NCBI GenBank assembly: GCA_023393095.1
Contig: JAEWMT010000034.1
Location: 1 to 19,097, forward strand
Length of the DNA stretch: 19,097 nucleotides
From: Bacillota bacterium
GTDB taxonomy: Bacteria; Bacillota; Clostridia; Lachnospirales; Lachnospiraceae
Direction of reading: 5' to 3'
How positions within the stretch are numbered: position 1 is the first letter of the stretch; each line of letters opens with the position of its first letter. Shown one piece after another: positions 7,458 to 14,458 of the stretch. Position numbers and translations under genes: made by a program. The notes under the pieces were generated by a model that was not told the origin of the DNA, did no database searches, and was given only the letters and a program-made list of their open reading frames with translations.

Positions 7458-7518
7458 AAAAAATGTCATCTAAACCTTTACCCCTAATAAAAAGGATTTT
7501 AGTTTGAAATGACATTTT
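7458..7518 (-). terminator. Long hairpin with T-run between the flagellar cluster and recD2
   Basis: On the minus strand AAAATGTCAT (complement of 7509-7518) pairs with ATGACATTTT (complement of 7460-7469). Inner stems CTAAA/TTTAG (7470-7474/7498-7502) and CCTTT/AAAGG (7475-7479/7491-7495) extend it around an 11-nt loop. A run of six T (7458-7463) overlaps the 3' side of the stem. This fits an intrinsic terminator for the mbl-flhO-flhP-rod-binding operon, though the stem is AT-rich and interrupted. It may instead act in the recD2 leader, 26 bp before that gene. Confidence 0.5.
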
Positions 7519-7593
7519 AGGTCAATCTAATTTAATAACATTACGTAATAGCAAAATGCTTATCATATACTCAATACTTGCAATTACAATATT

Positions 7594-7926
7594 TTAAGAA
7601 TTACGCTTCATGGAATCATAAAGAGTCTGCGCGATTCCAGTACTCTGATTCTTAGCAGTGAGATCTGCATAATTCTCATAAAGCATGTCCCCAAACTGTT
7701 TGAGATAATCATTATTCTCTTCTTCGCTTTTATCAACTGTACTTTCCATGCTCTTATAAACCTGTTCAAGCAGATAGGATTCAAAGCTTTTACAGGCGTC
7801 CATTAATTGTTTATCGGACGCATTACTGTTTTTTAATGTTGATTCAAGACTGTTCGTCTTAGAATCATTGTTTATCGTACCGAACATTGATGAATTAATG
7901 CTATTTGAACCAATCGACATATCCAT
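7594..7926 (-). CDS. Rod-binding protein (FlgJ N-terminal domain-like)
   Basis: Predicted to cap or scaffold assembly of the flagellar rod. The frame could open at 7983, but no ribosome binding site precedes that ATG. GGAGG lies 5 nt before the ATG at 7924-7926, giving 110 residues starting MDMSIGSNSI. This is the usual length for stand-alone rod-binding proteins that lack the FlgJ muramidase domain. The core is SFESYLLEQVYKSMESTV, then DYLKQFGDMLYENYADLTAK and a C-terminal GIAQTLYDSMKR, typical of the family. The Ser/Asn-rich N-terminus is probably flexible. It is the last gene of the mbl-flhO-flhP cluster. No peptidoglycan hydrolase domain is fused, so wall penetration would need a separate enzyme. 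Confidence 0.82.
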   Translation of the reverse strand: MDMSIGSNSINSSMFGTINNDSKTNSLESTLKNSNASDKQLMDACKSFESYLLEQVYKSMESTVDKSEEENNDYLKQFGDMLYENYADLTAKNQSTGIAQTLYDSMKRNS

Positions 7927-8022
7927 AATATCCTCCGTAATGCCGCTTGCGGCTTTCAAAAACGAGTGTAAATATTCTATCATGCTTTTTGCTCGAGTTT
8001 TGTTTGTTAAGTAAAATTAATC

Positions 8023-8892
8023 CTATCTTAAGTTATTCGCCTGCTGCATCATTTCATCCGTTGCAGTTATAACTTTAGAATTCATTTCATATGCTCTTTG
8101 AGCAACAATCAGATTGACCATCTCATCTACCGCCTGTACATTCGATCCTTCCAGATACCCCTGCTTGATTTTACTAGGAGTTATTGAAATGTCGGTTGCT
8201 TCCAGACGAGTCTCACCGGATGCTTCCGATGATAACATCAAGCTGTTTGCTGATTTTACCAGACCATTGGGATTGTTAAACTGAGCAACGCCTATCTGGA
8301 TGCCTAGATCTATCATTGTAGTTGTTGTATTAGTGGTTGCGCCAGTCTGATCCGTTGTATCCGTATTGTCATTCACTGTTTCTACCTGCTTGTAGAATAT
8401 TCTTCCACTTTGATCAATAATGATATTTGCTGCATCATAAGTATTGTCTATCACAATAGGTTGTCCATTCGTATCTAATACTGGATTACCATCTGAAGTA
8501 GCAAGAGTTAGTCCTCTAATATCATTAGCCATCTGGAAATTACCACTACGGGTAAATGCAACACTTCCATCAGGCTTCTGTATCATAAAAAAGCCTTTTC
8601 CATCAATTGCAAGGTCAAAATCATTATCCGTCTCGGCGATTGTTCCCTGCGTATATTTAGATGAAATTGCTGAATTCCTTACACCCAGACCAACTTGAAT
8701 CCCTGAGGGCTTCGGATTGCCATTGTTATCATAGGATTGATCCTGTATCGTCTGGTATAAAAGAGATTTAAATTCAGCATTTTCCTTTTTGTAACCTGCT
8801 GTATTAATATTTGCGATATTATTAGAAATGGTATCAACATTGATTTGTTGATTTGTCATACCCGATGCTGCTGTCCATAAGGATCGAAACAT
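8023..8892 (-). CDS. flhP: Flagellar hook-basal body protein FlhP (FlgG-like distal rod)
   Basis: 289 residues. The N-terminus MFRSLWTAASGM with NNIANINTAGYK (24-35) and the C-terminal LEGSNVQAVDEMVNLIVAQRAYE are the paired coiled-coil signatures of FlgE/F/G rod-hook proteins. GFFMIQKPDG (about 100-109) and FTRSGNFQ (113-120) mark the FlgG-type core. It is exported by the flagellar type III apparatus without a cleaved signal and forms part of the rod. It is longer than a typical FlgG (about 260) because of a Thr/Asn/Asp-rich insert at about 171-192. Together with flhO downstream of mbl this matches the B. subtilis mbl-flhO-flhP order. GGAGGG lies 7 nt before the ATG, and a small hairpin (8912-8926) lies just upstream of that site. 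Confidence 0.88.
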   Translation of the reverse strand: MFRSLWTAASGMTNQQINVDTISNNIANINTAGYKKENAEFKSLLYQTIQDQSYDNNGNPKPSGIQVGLGVRNSAISSKYTQGTIAETDNDFDLAIDGKGFFMIQKPDGSVAFTRSGNFQMANDIRGLTLATSDGNPVLDTNGQPIVIDNTYDAANIIIDQSGRIFYKQVETVNDNTDTTDQTGATTNTTTTMIDLGIQIGVAQFNNPNGLVKSANSLMLSSEASGETRLEATDISITPSKIKQGYLEGSNVQAVDEMVNLIVAQRAYEMNSKVITATDEMMQQANNLR

Positions 8893-8911
8893 ATGTTATC
8901 CCTCCAATACG

Positions 8912-8938
8912 ATAGCTGAAAGCTATTTTATATAAAAT
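8912..8938 (-). repeat. Adjacent dyads upstream of flhP
   Basis: ATAGCT-GAA-AGCTAT (8912-8926) is immediately followed by a perfect 14-bp palindrome ATTTTATATAAAAT (8925-8938). The hairpin begins about 6 bp upstream of the flhP ribosome binding site. On the minus strand the palindrome could also supply a -10-like TATA box. The function is unknown; it may be an mRNA structure in the 100-bp flhO-flhP spacer. Confidence 0.35.
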
Positions 8939-8992
8939 CGTTTATCATAGAACTTTTATATTCGTTAATCTAAGTGTTGAATTCAAAAATTT

Positions 8993-9766
8993 CTATACTC
9001 TACCAACAGAACTTACTGCAAGCTCTAAGGTCTGATCTACTGTTTTTATAGCTTTTTGATTTGCTTCATAGGCTCTGGTTACAGAAATCATATCTATCAT
9101 CTCGGATACCACATTAACATTGGATTGTTCTGTATAGCCTTGCTGTATTGATGAATTACTAGTCTTCTCTACTGCTCCGTCCAGTGCACGGTACATGGTA
9201 TCATCTATTTTGGACAAATAATTATAATCCTGAAAATCCGTTATTTTAATCTTATCTACTAAAACACCGTCCGCAAAGACCGTTCCTGTTTGATCAACTA
9301 CAACATCAGCAGCATCTGTGGGAACCACAATTACTCCGCTTTCTCCCATCAGGTAGTTACCATCATCATCCACGATATGACCATCCTTTGTCATGGTAAA
9401 AGATCCATTTCGTGTGTAGTTTGTACTTACATTGCCTGCTTTGTCCGTTACAGAAAGAGTAAAGAATCCATCACCTTCAAGAGCTAAATCATAATTATTG
9501 GCGGTTTGTCTTAGGGAACCCTGTTTATAATCTGTATAAGACTCTCCCATCTTTACACCCAAGCTCATTGTTCCAATAGCTCGGTTATTGATAGGCTCCG
9601 AACCATCTCTAATTTTAATAGTAAGCAAATCATCAAAGGACTGGCTTGTTGAATTATCTTCCTTGAATCCGACAGTTGCAGCATTTGCTAGATTGTTTGC
9701 AATAATATCCAGTCTGTTTTGCTCATTCACCATACCGGTATATGCTGTGTATAATCCTCTTACCAT
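8993..9766 (-). CDS. flhO: Flagellar hook-basal body protein FlhO (FlgF/FlgG-like rod protein)
   Basis: 257 residues. MVRGLYTAYTGMVNEQNRLDIIANNLANAATVGFKED has the flagellar rod N-terminal motif NNLANAATVGFK. The C-terminus (QQGYTEQSNVNVVSEMIDM, then VTRAYEANQKAIKTVDQTLE) pairs with it as the rod coiled coil. The middle contains LEGDGFFTLSV and TRNGSFTMTKDG, as in FlgF/FlgG. It is homologous to flhP, so the two are ancient paralogues. The position directly after mbl supports FlhO. AGAGG lies 8 nt before the ATG. It is separated from mbl by 102 bp holding the hairpin at 9815-9854. Confidence 0.87.
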   Translation of the reverse strand: MVRGLYTAYTGMVNEQNRLDIIANNLANAATVGFKEDNSTSQSFDDLLTIKIRDGSEPINNRAIGTMSLGVKMGESYTDYKQGSLRQTANNYDLALEGDGFFTLSVTDKAGNVSTNYTRNGSFTMTKDGHIVDDDGNYLMGESGVIVVPTDAADVVVDQTGTVFADGVLVDKIKITDFQDYNYLSKIDDTMYRALDGAVEKTSNSSIQQGYTEQSNVNVVSEMIDMISVTRAYEANQKAIKTVDQTLELAVSSVGRV

Positions 9767-9814
9767 ACCTTCAACCTCTTTCTGTTAATTTATCATTTGC
9801 AATAAGTGTACTGA

Positions 9815-9854
9815 AATATAGGTGCTAATGGCAATGGTATCATTGCCCTATATT
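9815..9854 (-). repeat. 40-bp hairpin in the mbl-flhO spacer
   Basis: Inner stem GGCAATG/CATTGCC (9830-9836/9841-9847, loop GTAT) is enclosed by an outer stem AATATAGG/CCTATATT (9815-9822/9847-9854), with TGCTAAT (9823-9829) left unpaired on one side. No T-run follows on the minus strand, so it is not a classic terminator. It could act as a processing or stability element that lets mbl be expressed above the rod genes. Confidence 0.5.
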
Positions 9855-9868
9855 ATCGAATTAAAGCT

Positions 9869-10858
9869 TTAGTCTCTTTTACCGGCAAGAAACTCAACAA
9901 ATTTGCCAGTTCCAATTGCTACGGCAGTCATTGGATCTTCTGCTGTCATTGTAGTAATTCCGGTTTTTTCTTCTATTAGTTCTTCCAAACCATATAACAG
10001 ACATCCACCACCAGTTAATACGATGCCTCTATCCGCAATATCTGCTGCAAGTTCCGGAGGAGTCTTCTCGAGAACGCTGTGTACTGCCTCTACGATTTGG
10101 GAAGTAGTCTCTTTTAAAGCTTCCTCCGTCTCCTCTGAAGTAACTGCTATTGTCTTAGGAAGTCCGGTAACAAGATTACGTCCTCTAACTTCCATCGAAA
10201 CGGATTCCGGTCTGCGGTATGCAGAACCAATTTTTATCTTAATATCTTCCGCGGTTCTCTCACCAATCAGAAGATTATGCTTCTTTCTCATAAAGCGGAC
10301 AATTGCATCATCAAAATCATCTCCTGCGATCTTGACCGATGTACTTACAACCGTTCCACCAAGAGAAATAACAGCGATATCAGTTGTTCCACCTCCGATA
10401 TCAACAATCATATTACCACAAGGTCTTGAAATATCAATTCCTGCACCAATCGCTGCCGCAATCGGTTCCTCAATAATATGAACATCTCTTGCACCGGCCG
10501 CATAGGTTGCATCTTCTACTGCCTTCTTCTCTACTTCTGTAACACCGCTTGGTACACAGACACTAATAATTGGTTTTCTAAATCTTTGTCTGCCTACTGC
10601 TTTAGCAATAAAATATTTTAACATCTTCTCTGTAACTGTATAATCAGAAATAACGCCCTGTCTTAAAGGACGTACTGCAACGATATTACCCGGTGTTCTA
10701 CCAAGCATCAATCTAGCCTCTTCGCCGATTGCTTTAATCTTATTAGAGTCTCTGTCAAAGGCCACTACCGAAGGTTCCTTTAATACAACTCCTTTGCCTT
10801 TTATATAAACTAAAACACTGGCTGTTCCCAAGTCAATTCCAATATCACTACCTAACAT
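9869..10858 (-). CDS. mbl: MreB/Mbl-family actin-like rod shape-determining protein
   Basis: Actin-like ATPase that forms membrane-associated filaments directing lateral wall synthesis. The frame opens at 10912, but AAGGAG lies 7 nt before the ATG at 10856-10858, giving 329 residues starting MLGSDIGIDLG. Phosphate-1 DIGIDLGTAS (5-14), phosphate-2 VDIGGGTTDIAVIS (152-165), adenosine motif GIVLTGGGCLLYGL (278-291), and the Mbl/MreB stretches RTPGNIVAVRPLRQGVI (54-70) and GERTAEDIKIKIG (199-211) are all present. The name mbl rather than mreB rests on the flhO-flhP neighbours as in B. subtilis and on the absence of mreCD here. spoIIID, which precedes mbl in B. subtilis, is not in this window. A good promoter lies at 11002-11029. 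Confidence 0.9.
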   Translation of the reverse strand: MLGSDIGIDLGTASVLVYIKGKGVVLKEPSVVAFDRDSNKIKAIGEEARLMLGRTPGNIVAVRPLRQGVISDYTVTEKMLKYFIAKAVGRQRFRKPIISVCVPSGVTEVEKKAVEDATYAAGARDVHIIEEPIAAAIGAGIDISRPCGNMIVDIGGGTTDIAVISLGGTVVSTSVKIAGDDFDDAIVRFMRKKHNLLIGERTAEDIKIKIGSAYRRPESVSMEVRGRNLVTGLPKTIAVTSEETEEALKETTSQIVEAVHSVLEKTPPELAADIADRGIVLTGGGCLLYGLEELIEEKTGITTMTAEDPMTAVAIGTGKFVEFLAGKRD

Positions 10859-11001
10859 AATTAAACTCCTTTCATTTCTTGCCGAATACAATCCCATATT
10901 CTTATATTTCATATGAAATTACAAATCATCTATCTCCAAGTCAAATAATATACCGTCTATATTTTCTTCCAATCTTCGGCAACTTAAACATACATGTTTA
11001 T

Positions 11002-11029
11002 ATTATATACGTTTTTTCTAAATTTTCAA
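11002..11029 (-). promoter_or_regulatory. Sigma-A-type promoter for mbl
   Basis: On the minus strand TTGAAA (11024-11029) and a perfect TATAAT (11002-11007) are 16 bp apart. Transcription would begin near 10995, about 137 nt before the mbl ATG. Confidence 0.55.
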
Positions 11030-11144
11030 AGGAAATTTTATAATCTTCTATAAATCGTTCATTAATCTTTTATTAATACATATACTTATCACATTTTTAC
11101 CCTTCGATTTATGAAGATCAGTATCATATTCTATGTAATAAGTA

Positions 11145-11174
11145 TTTACTTTCAAACCAATGGTATATTATAAT
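11145..11174 (+). promoter_or_regulatory. Promoter candidate for the four-helix membrane protein gene
   Basis: TTTACT (11145-11150, 4/6 match) and TATAAT (11169-11174, perfect) are 18 bp apart. The start would be near 11181, leaving a leader of about 80 nt. Confidence 0.4.
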
Positions 11175-11260
11175 TTCAGATAGATGTAACGTGTAAACGC
11201 AAATATATTAATTTAAGAAACACAGGATAATGTAAATACAGTTTAATAAGGAGTGTCGTA

Positions 11261-11767
11261 ATGAACTCAAAATTGTCTCTCATGAAAAATGAAATTCGAA
11301 TTATCTCAAAGTATCAGGCTTTAATCTTAAGTAAATATTATTTTACTGCTACCTTATCTTTCATTTCATTTTATCTTGGGGTAAAGCGGATGGCAGTATC
11401 ATCTCTTTATATACTGATCATGCTTAATGCTCTTCCACCGATTTTTGTATTTTTCTTAAAGGATTATTCTATTAAGTATAATAATAAATTTTTGAGCAAT
11501 CTCGCTAAGGATATTCCATTTCAGCTTAGCTTTCTGAAAGCAAAATATAATTTTTCAAGAATTAAATATCTAACCAACGCAGTTGCATATCTTATAATGA
11601 TACTATTGATATGTCTTTGGCAGATTAATTATTACAACGAAGAAATTAAAGGCTTCTTAAGCCGATTACCTCTTACGATTTTAATCATCGGTCTAACCCT
11701 ACGATTTTCGGCCGTTATCTTTTATCGAATCAAACTTTCCCATGATTTAATGTATAATCGAATATAG
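11261..11767 (+). CDS. Unknown four-helix membrane protein
   Basis: 168 residues; I do not recognise the family. AAGGAG lies 7 nt before the ATG. Four hydrophobic segments are visible at about 26-42, 46-66, 104-122 and 135-155. A basic, polar linker (about 67-101, rich in Lys/Asn/Ser) lies between the second and third, probably cytoplasmic. Both ends carry positive charge, consistent with N-in/C-in topology. No catalytic motif, cysteine pair or transporter signature is seen. It has its own promoter and a plausible terminator (11857-11889), so it seems to be a single-gene unit lying divergent from mbl and convergent with the regulator/exporter pair. It could be lineage-specific. Base composition is like its surroundings. 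Confidence 0.75.
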   Translation: MNSKLSLMKNEIRIISKYQALILSKYYFTATLSFISFYLGVKRMAVSSLYILIMLNALPPIFVFFLKDYSIKYNNKFLSNLAKDIPFQLSFLKAKYNFSRIKYLTNAVAYLIMILLICLWQINYYNEEIKGFLSRLPLTILIIGLTLRFSAVIFYRIKLSHDLMYNRI

Positions 11768-11856
11768 TTATATATCGACATGAAGTAAGATATTGGTTAT
11801 ACTAATTTGGCTAATTAACAAGAATAATGTTATTGAAATTGATATCACATGGTATA

Positions 11857-11889
11857 GGAGCTGCTTTGGATTTATTCCATAGCGGCTCC
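11857..11889 (+). terminator. Stem-loop downstream of the unknown membrane protein gene
   Basis: GGAGCTGCT (11857-11865) pairs with AGCGGCTCC (11881-11889) with one G-U pair, and an inner TGGA/TCCA (11867-11870/11876-11879) closes a small loop. The tail ATTATATTTG is U-rich but interrupted, so termination may be moderate. It is the strongest GC stem in this convergent interval. Confidence 0.5.
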
Positions 11890-11921
11890 ATTATATTTGA
11901 ATATATTCTTAATTCTGTGCT

Positions 11922-12006
11922 TATTATGATGGTTTTCATAATATAAGCCATCGATAAGTTAAATCACTAATATGTGCATACATCTAACTTATGACTCCCC
12001 AGTCAT
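11922..12006. repeat. Run of three inverted repeats in the convergent spacer
   Basis: TATTATGA/TCATAATA (11922-11929/11936-11943), ATAAGTTA/TAACTTAT (11954-11961/11985-11992) and ATGACT-CCCC-AGTCAT (11991-12006) follow one another. They sit between the ends of the + strand membrane gene and the - strand regulator. None has a T-run in either direction. They may slow read-through from both sides or be remnants of a small repeated element. Confidence 0.4.
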
Positions 12007-12017
12007 CCTTTATAATT

Positions 12018-13121
12018 TTATAAACCTATAAAATAGTTTTTGATATCTTCCAAACAGGCTGATATTTTTTCCTTGTTAATACTATAATATACCTTGTTTG
12101 AATTGATATCAGCTTTGAGAAATCCTTCTTTTAAAAGTGCATTCACATGATAAGATATTGTGGCTGTTGATAGTTCAAGCTCATTGGCAATTTCTTTTCC
12201 ATAACAGGATCTCTTTGCCACAAATTCCAATATATCAACTTTACTCTTATCACTTAACAGTTTCCCGACATTAATAACGTCATCCTTCTTTATTTTACGT
12301 TCAGCCACAACCATTCGTTTATCTAATAGTACACTGATACGAATAACGTCCTTAACTGTATTTATATTATCTTTAATTGAAACTATAACACTAAAGGGTA
12401 AAAACAATAATGGTAATACGCTGACCCCATTCTCACTGATTTCCCATTTAATATTTAGCCTGCTATCGATTGTAGCAATGATTCCATCCTGATTCTCCAC
12501 TTCCGTCCAATAAGCGTAAAATTCCTGTTCTAAATCTGCGATCTGCTTGAAATACTTACCTTTTATAATATCGACTACTTTTGAAATGATGTCTTGAACT
12601 TCATTATAATACTTTTCCTGGTTATAGTAGATCTTAATAATTTCCCATTTTACTTCTTTATCTAATGATGAGGCTTCCATGAAGGATATCAAATCTGAAA
12701 TGTTCTGCAACTTCTCCGATAAATTCATAGCCTCCTCTCCATTGATAATTAATGCATATTGTTTTACCTTTTGACTTTCTGTTAAATTTGCAAGGCATTC
12801 TTCATATGGTACCACTTTATTATCCTTCTGATGATTATCCCCAAGTAAAGCCAATGCTCCATAACAGTTAAATCCTATTTCTCTCGTTTTAAAATAATAT
12901 TCAAGAATATCTTTTTTCACTTGCAGATTTTCTTTTACATATTTATAGATTTCAAACAGCATGTTGTATTTCTTATGAAAGCTGTCAGCATCGGTTTGAT
13001 AGTATTCCTCAAAGATATCCAAAGCCGCTTCCATTTCATCATTATTAATCCAATAATAAAGTAGCATAAATGCCTCATCTGCCAAGTTAACATGTTGTTG
13101 AATCTCCAATAACTTCATCAT
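12018..13121 (-). CDS. Large transcriptional regulator with C-terminal ArsR-type winged helix
   Basis: 367 residues. Only the C-terminus is recognisable: an ArsR-type winged helix-turn-helix at about 286-350 (KLLSDKSKVDILEFVAKRS, GKEIANELELSTATISYHV, recognition helix about 318-333). Residues 1 to about 280 form a mostly helical region I cannot assign. It has no obvious metal-binding Cys/His cluster, so it is probably a ligand- or partner-sensing head. The layout resembles the known N-terminal sensor plus C-terminal ArsR domain proteins (for example those annotated DUF5937), without evident sequence identity. AAGGGGG lies 6 nt before the first ATG and inside the 3' end of the MFS gene; the frames overlap by 35 bp, implying translational coupling. 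It is likely a repressor of the exporter operon through the dyads at 14411-14469. The ligand is unknown. Confidence 0.78.
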   Translation of the reverse strand: MMKLLEIQQHVNLADEAFMLLYYWINNDEMEAALDIFEEYYQTDADSFHKKYNMLFEIYKYVKENLQVKKDILEYYFKTREIGFNCYGALALLGDNHQKDNKVVPYEECLANLTESQKVKQYALIINGEEAMNLSEKLQNISDLISFMEASSLDKEVKWEIIKIYYNQEKYYNEVQDIISKVVDIIKGKYFKQIADLEQEFYAYWTEVENQDGIIATIDSRLNIKWEISENGVSVLPLLFLPFSVIVSIKDNINTVKDVIRISVLLDKRMVVAERKIKKDDVINVGKLLSDKSKVDILEFVAKRSCYGKEIANELELSTATISYHVNALLKEGFLKADINSNKVYYSINKEKISACLEDIKNYFIGL

Positions 13122-14394
13122 TTTGTACCCCCTTAGGTTCTTCTATTATGATAGCACTCAGTTTTTTCTTATTATATAATACGATACAAATAAGTATATT
13201 CAATAATCCTGCTATCATAAATAATACTACAGTTGATACAAATCTTGCAAGAAAGCTTACAGCAAATGATATAACCGGAGTAGCAGAAACACTTGCCGCA
13301 CCAAGAACAGCAGATGTTCTTGCCAAATAATCTTCCTTGGTATTCTTAACGAATTCTATACTTACGAAACTGTTAAACAGTGAAATAGCGATTCCTTCTC
13401 CAACAGCAATCATTGCAAGTATAAAATAAGTTAGCAGTGACGAGGTAATAAACTTTCCTATCAATACAAAAGAAATATAAAAAACGCTGACCGAATAACC
13501 ACCTAGTATAGCTATTCCGTATCCTCCCAGTTTCTTACTTATCATTGGATAGAAGACTGCGCCTAATATCATTCCTACAGTGAGTGATATAGAGAGCATG
13601 GACAGCATTCCCCCTCCCATATGCAGGACTTCCTTTATCATAGGAGCCAGAAGGCTGTTATATGGAACCAGCACAGCATTTAGAAACACTGCCAGAATAA
13701 CAAAATAACGAAGTACTGAATTTTCCTTAAGATATTGAAATCCGCCTTTCAAGACCTCCATATATTCTTTCACTGCTAATTTAGCTTTCTCTTTTTTTTC
13801 ATGGTTTACTTTCAAGGTAATTATAATTATCGCTGATAGAAAAAATGTTGCCATATCAATGTATATAGCCGCTGATATGGAAAGCTTCGCAATAATAAAA
13901 CCGGCAAATGCCATCCCCAGAAGACCTATCATACTGCAGATGCTTGAACTGAGGGATAAACCATATTCATAATAGCTTTTGTCCAGTAATTTGGGCAAAA
14001 TTGCTGTTGAGGCAGGCCTTCGAAACGCTTCTGCACTTGAAATAATAATTGTAACAATTAATAGCATCCATTGATTTAGTATTCCCAACATCAAAGCGGT
14101 GGCAATAAAACCAACACAAATACCACGAATGATATCCATGATAATCATTATAATTTTTTTGTTTTTTCCTTCAATTGCTGCACCTGCAAATGGCTGAAGA
14201 AATATTGTTGGTATTTGGTTTATACCAAAAATAATAGCAGACCATGCTGCGCTTTGAGTCACCAGATATACCATCCAAGTAAATGCAATAGCGTCGATGG
14301 AATCGCCGAAACGATTAATTACATCCGCTATTACCAGCTTCATAAATTCCTTTTGTTTGACAATTGATTTATAACCCACTTTTTGTTCTTCCAT
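13087..14394 (-). CDS. MFS efflux transporter (DHA3/macrolide-efflux-like)
   Basis: 435 residues with about 12 hydrophobic segments in two halves, separated by a charged central loop (about 200-220, NHEKKEKAKLAVKEY). The start region ADVINRFGDSIDAIAFTWMVYLVTQSAAWSA and the loop-2/3 stretch QPFAGAAIEGKNKK fit the MFS_3/DHA3 group, which includes macrolide and siderophore exporters. The later stretch SSAEAFRRPASTAILPKLL, around helices 4-5, is also typical. It probably exports a small toxic compound by proton antiport; the substrate cannot be told from the sequence. GAGAGGGG lies 9 nt before the ATG. A strong promoter with flanking dyads precedes it, and the regulator gene overlaps its 3' end. 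No ABC genes or resistance enzyme are adjacent. Confidence 0.85.
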   Translation of the reverse strand: MEEQKVGYKSIVKQKEFMKLVIADVINRFGDSIDAIAFTWMVYLVTQSAAWSAIIFGINQIPTIFLQPFAGAAIEGKNKKIIMIIMDIIRGICVGFIATALMLGILNQWMLLIVTIIISSAEAFRRPASTAILPKLLDKSYYEYGLSLSSSICSMIGLLGMAFAGFIIAKLSISAAIYIDMATFFLSAIIIITLKVNHEKKEKAKLAVKEYMEVLKGGFQYLKENSVLRYFVILAVFLNAVLVPYNSLLAPMIKEVLHMGGGMLSMLSISLTVGMILGAVFYPMISKKLGGYGIAILGGYSVSVFYISFVLIGKFITSSLLTYFILAMIAVGEGIAISLFNSFVSIEFVKNTKEDYLARTSAVLGAASVSATPVISFAVSFLARFVSTVVLFMIAGLLNILICIVLYNKKKLSAIIIEEPKGVQNDEVIGDSTTC

Positions 14395-14410
14395 ATTAGT
14401 ATACCCCTCT

Positions 14411-14424
14411 CAAACTATTGTTTG
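14411..14424. promoter_or_regulatory. Operator-like dyad 1 at the MFS transcription start
   Basis: CAAACTATTGTTTG is an inverted repeat (CAAAC/GTTTG around TATT) covering the predicted +1. It resembles dyad 2 at 14456-14469 and is suitably placed for repression by the downstream ArsR-type regulator. The link to that protein is inferred. Confidence 0.5.
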
Positions 14425-14429
14425 ATGAT

Positions 14430-14458
14430 ATTCTAACATGTTGTTCTATGTACGTCAA
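14430..14458 (-). promoter_or_regulatory. Promoter of the MFS-regulator operon
   Basis: On the minus strand TTGACG (14453-14458) and TAGAAT (14430-14435) are separated by 17 bp, each 5/6 to consensus. Transcription would start near 14423, inside the dyad at 14411-14424, leaving a leader of about 30 nt before the MFS ATG. Confidence 0.65.

Larger units (their letters stand above)
10859..11260. other. 402-bp divergent intergenic region
   Basis: Separates mbl (leftward) from the unknown membrane protein (rightward). Visible content is the mbl promoter (11002-11029) with a leader of about 135 nt, and a rightward promoter candidate (11145-11174). The remainder is AT-rich. I see no small gene, RNA gene or recognisable riboswitch. 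Confidence 0.6.

Noticed and set aside
9903..10481. 192-codon open frame on the + strand inside mbl
   Set aside because: Antisense shadow of a strongly conserved actin-family gene; Ser/Ile/Val/Pro-rich composition, no ribosome binding site, no recognisable domain.
10859..10912. 18-codon N-terminal extension of mbl
   Set aside because: The AAGGAG site lies within it, 7 nt before the ATG that gives the family-typical start MLGSDIGIDLG.
11261..14394. Defence island or toxin-antitoxin system around the membrane protein and regulator
   Set aside because: The only recognisable parts are an MFS exporter and an ArsR-type regulator; no nuclease, toxin or defence-associated domain is present, and the membrane gene is convergent rather than co-operonic.
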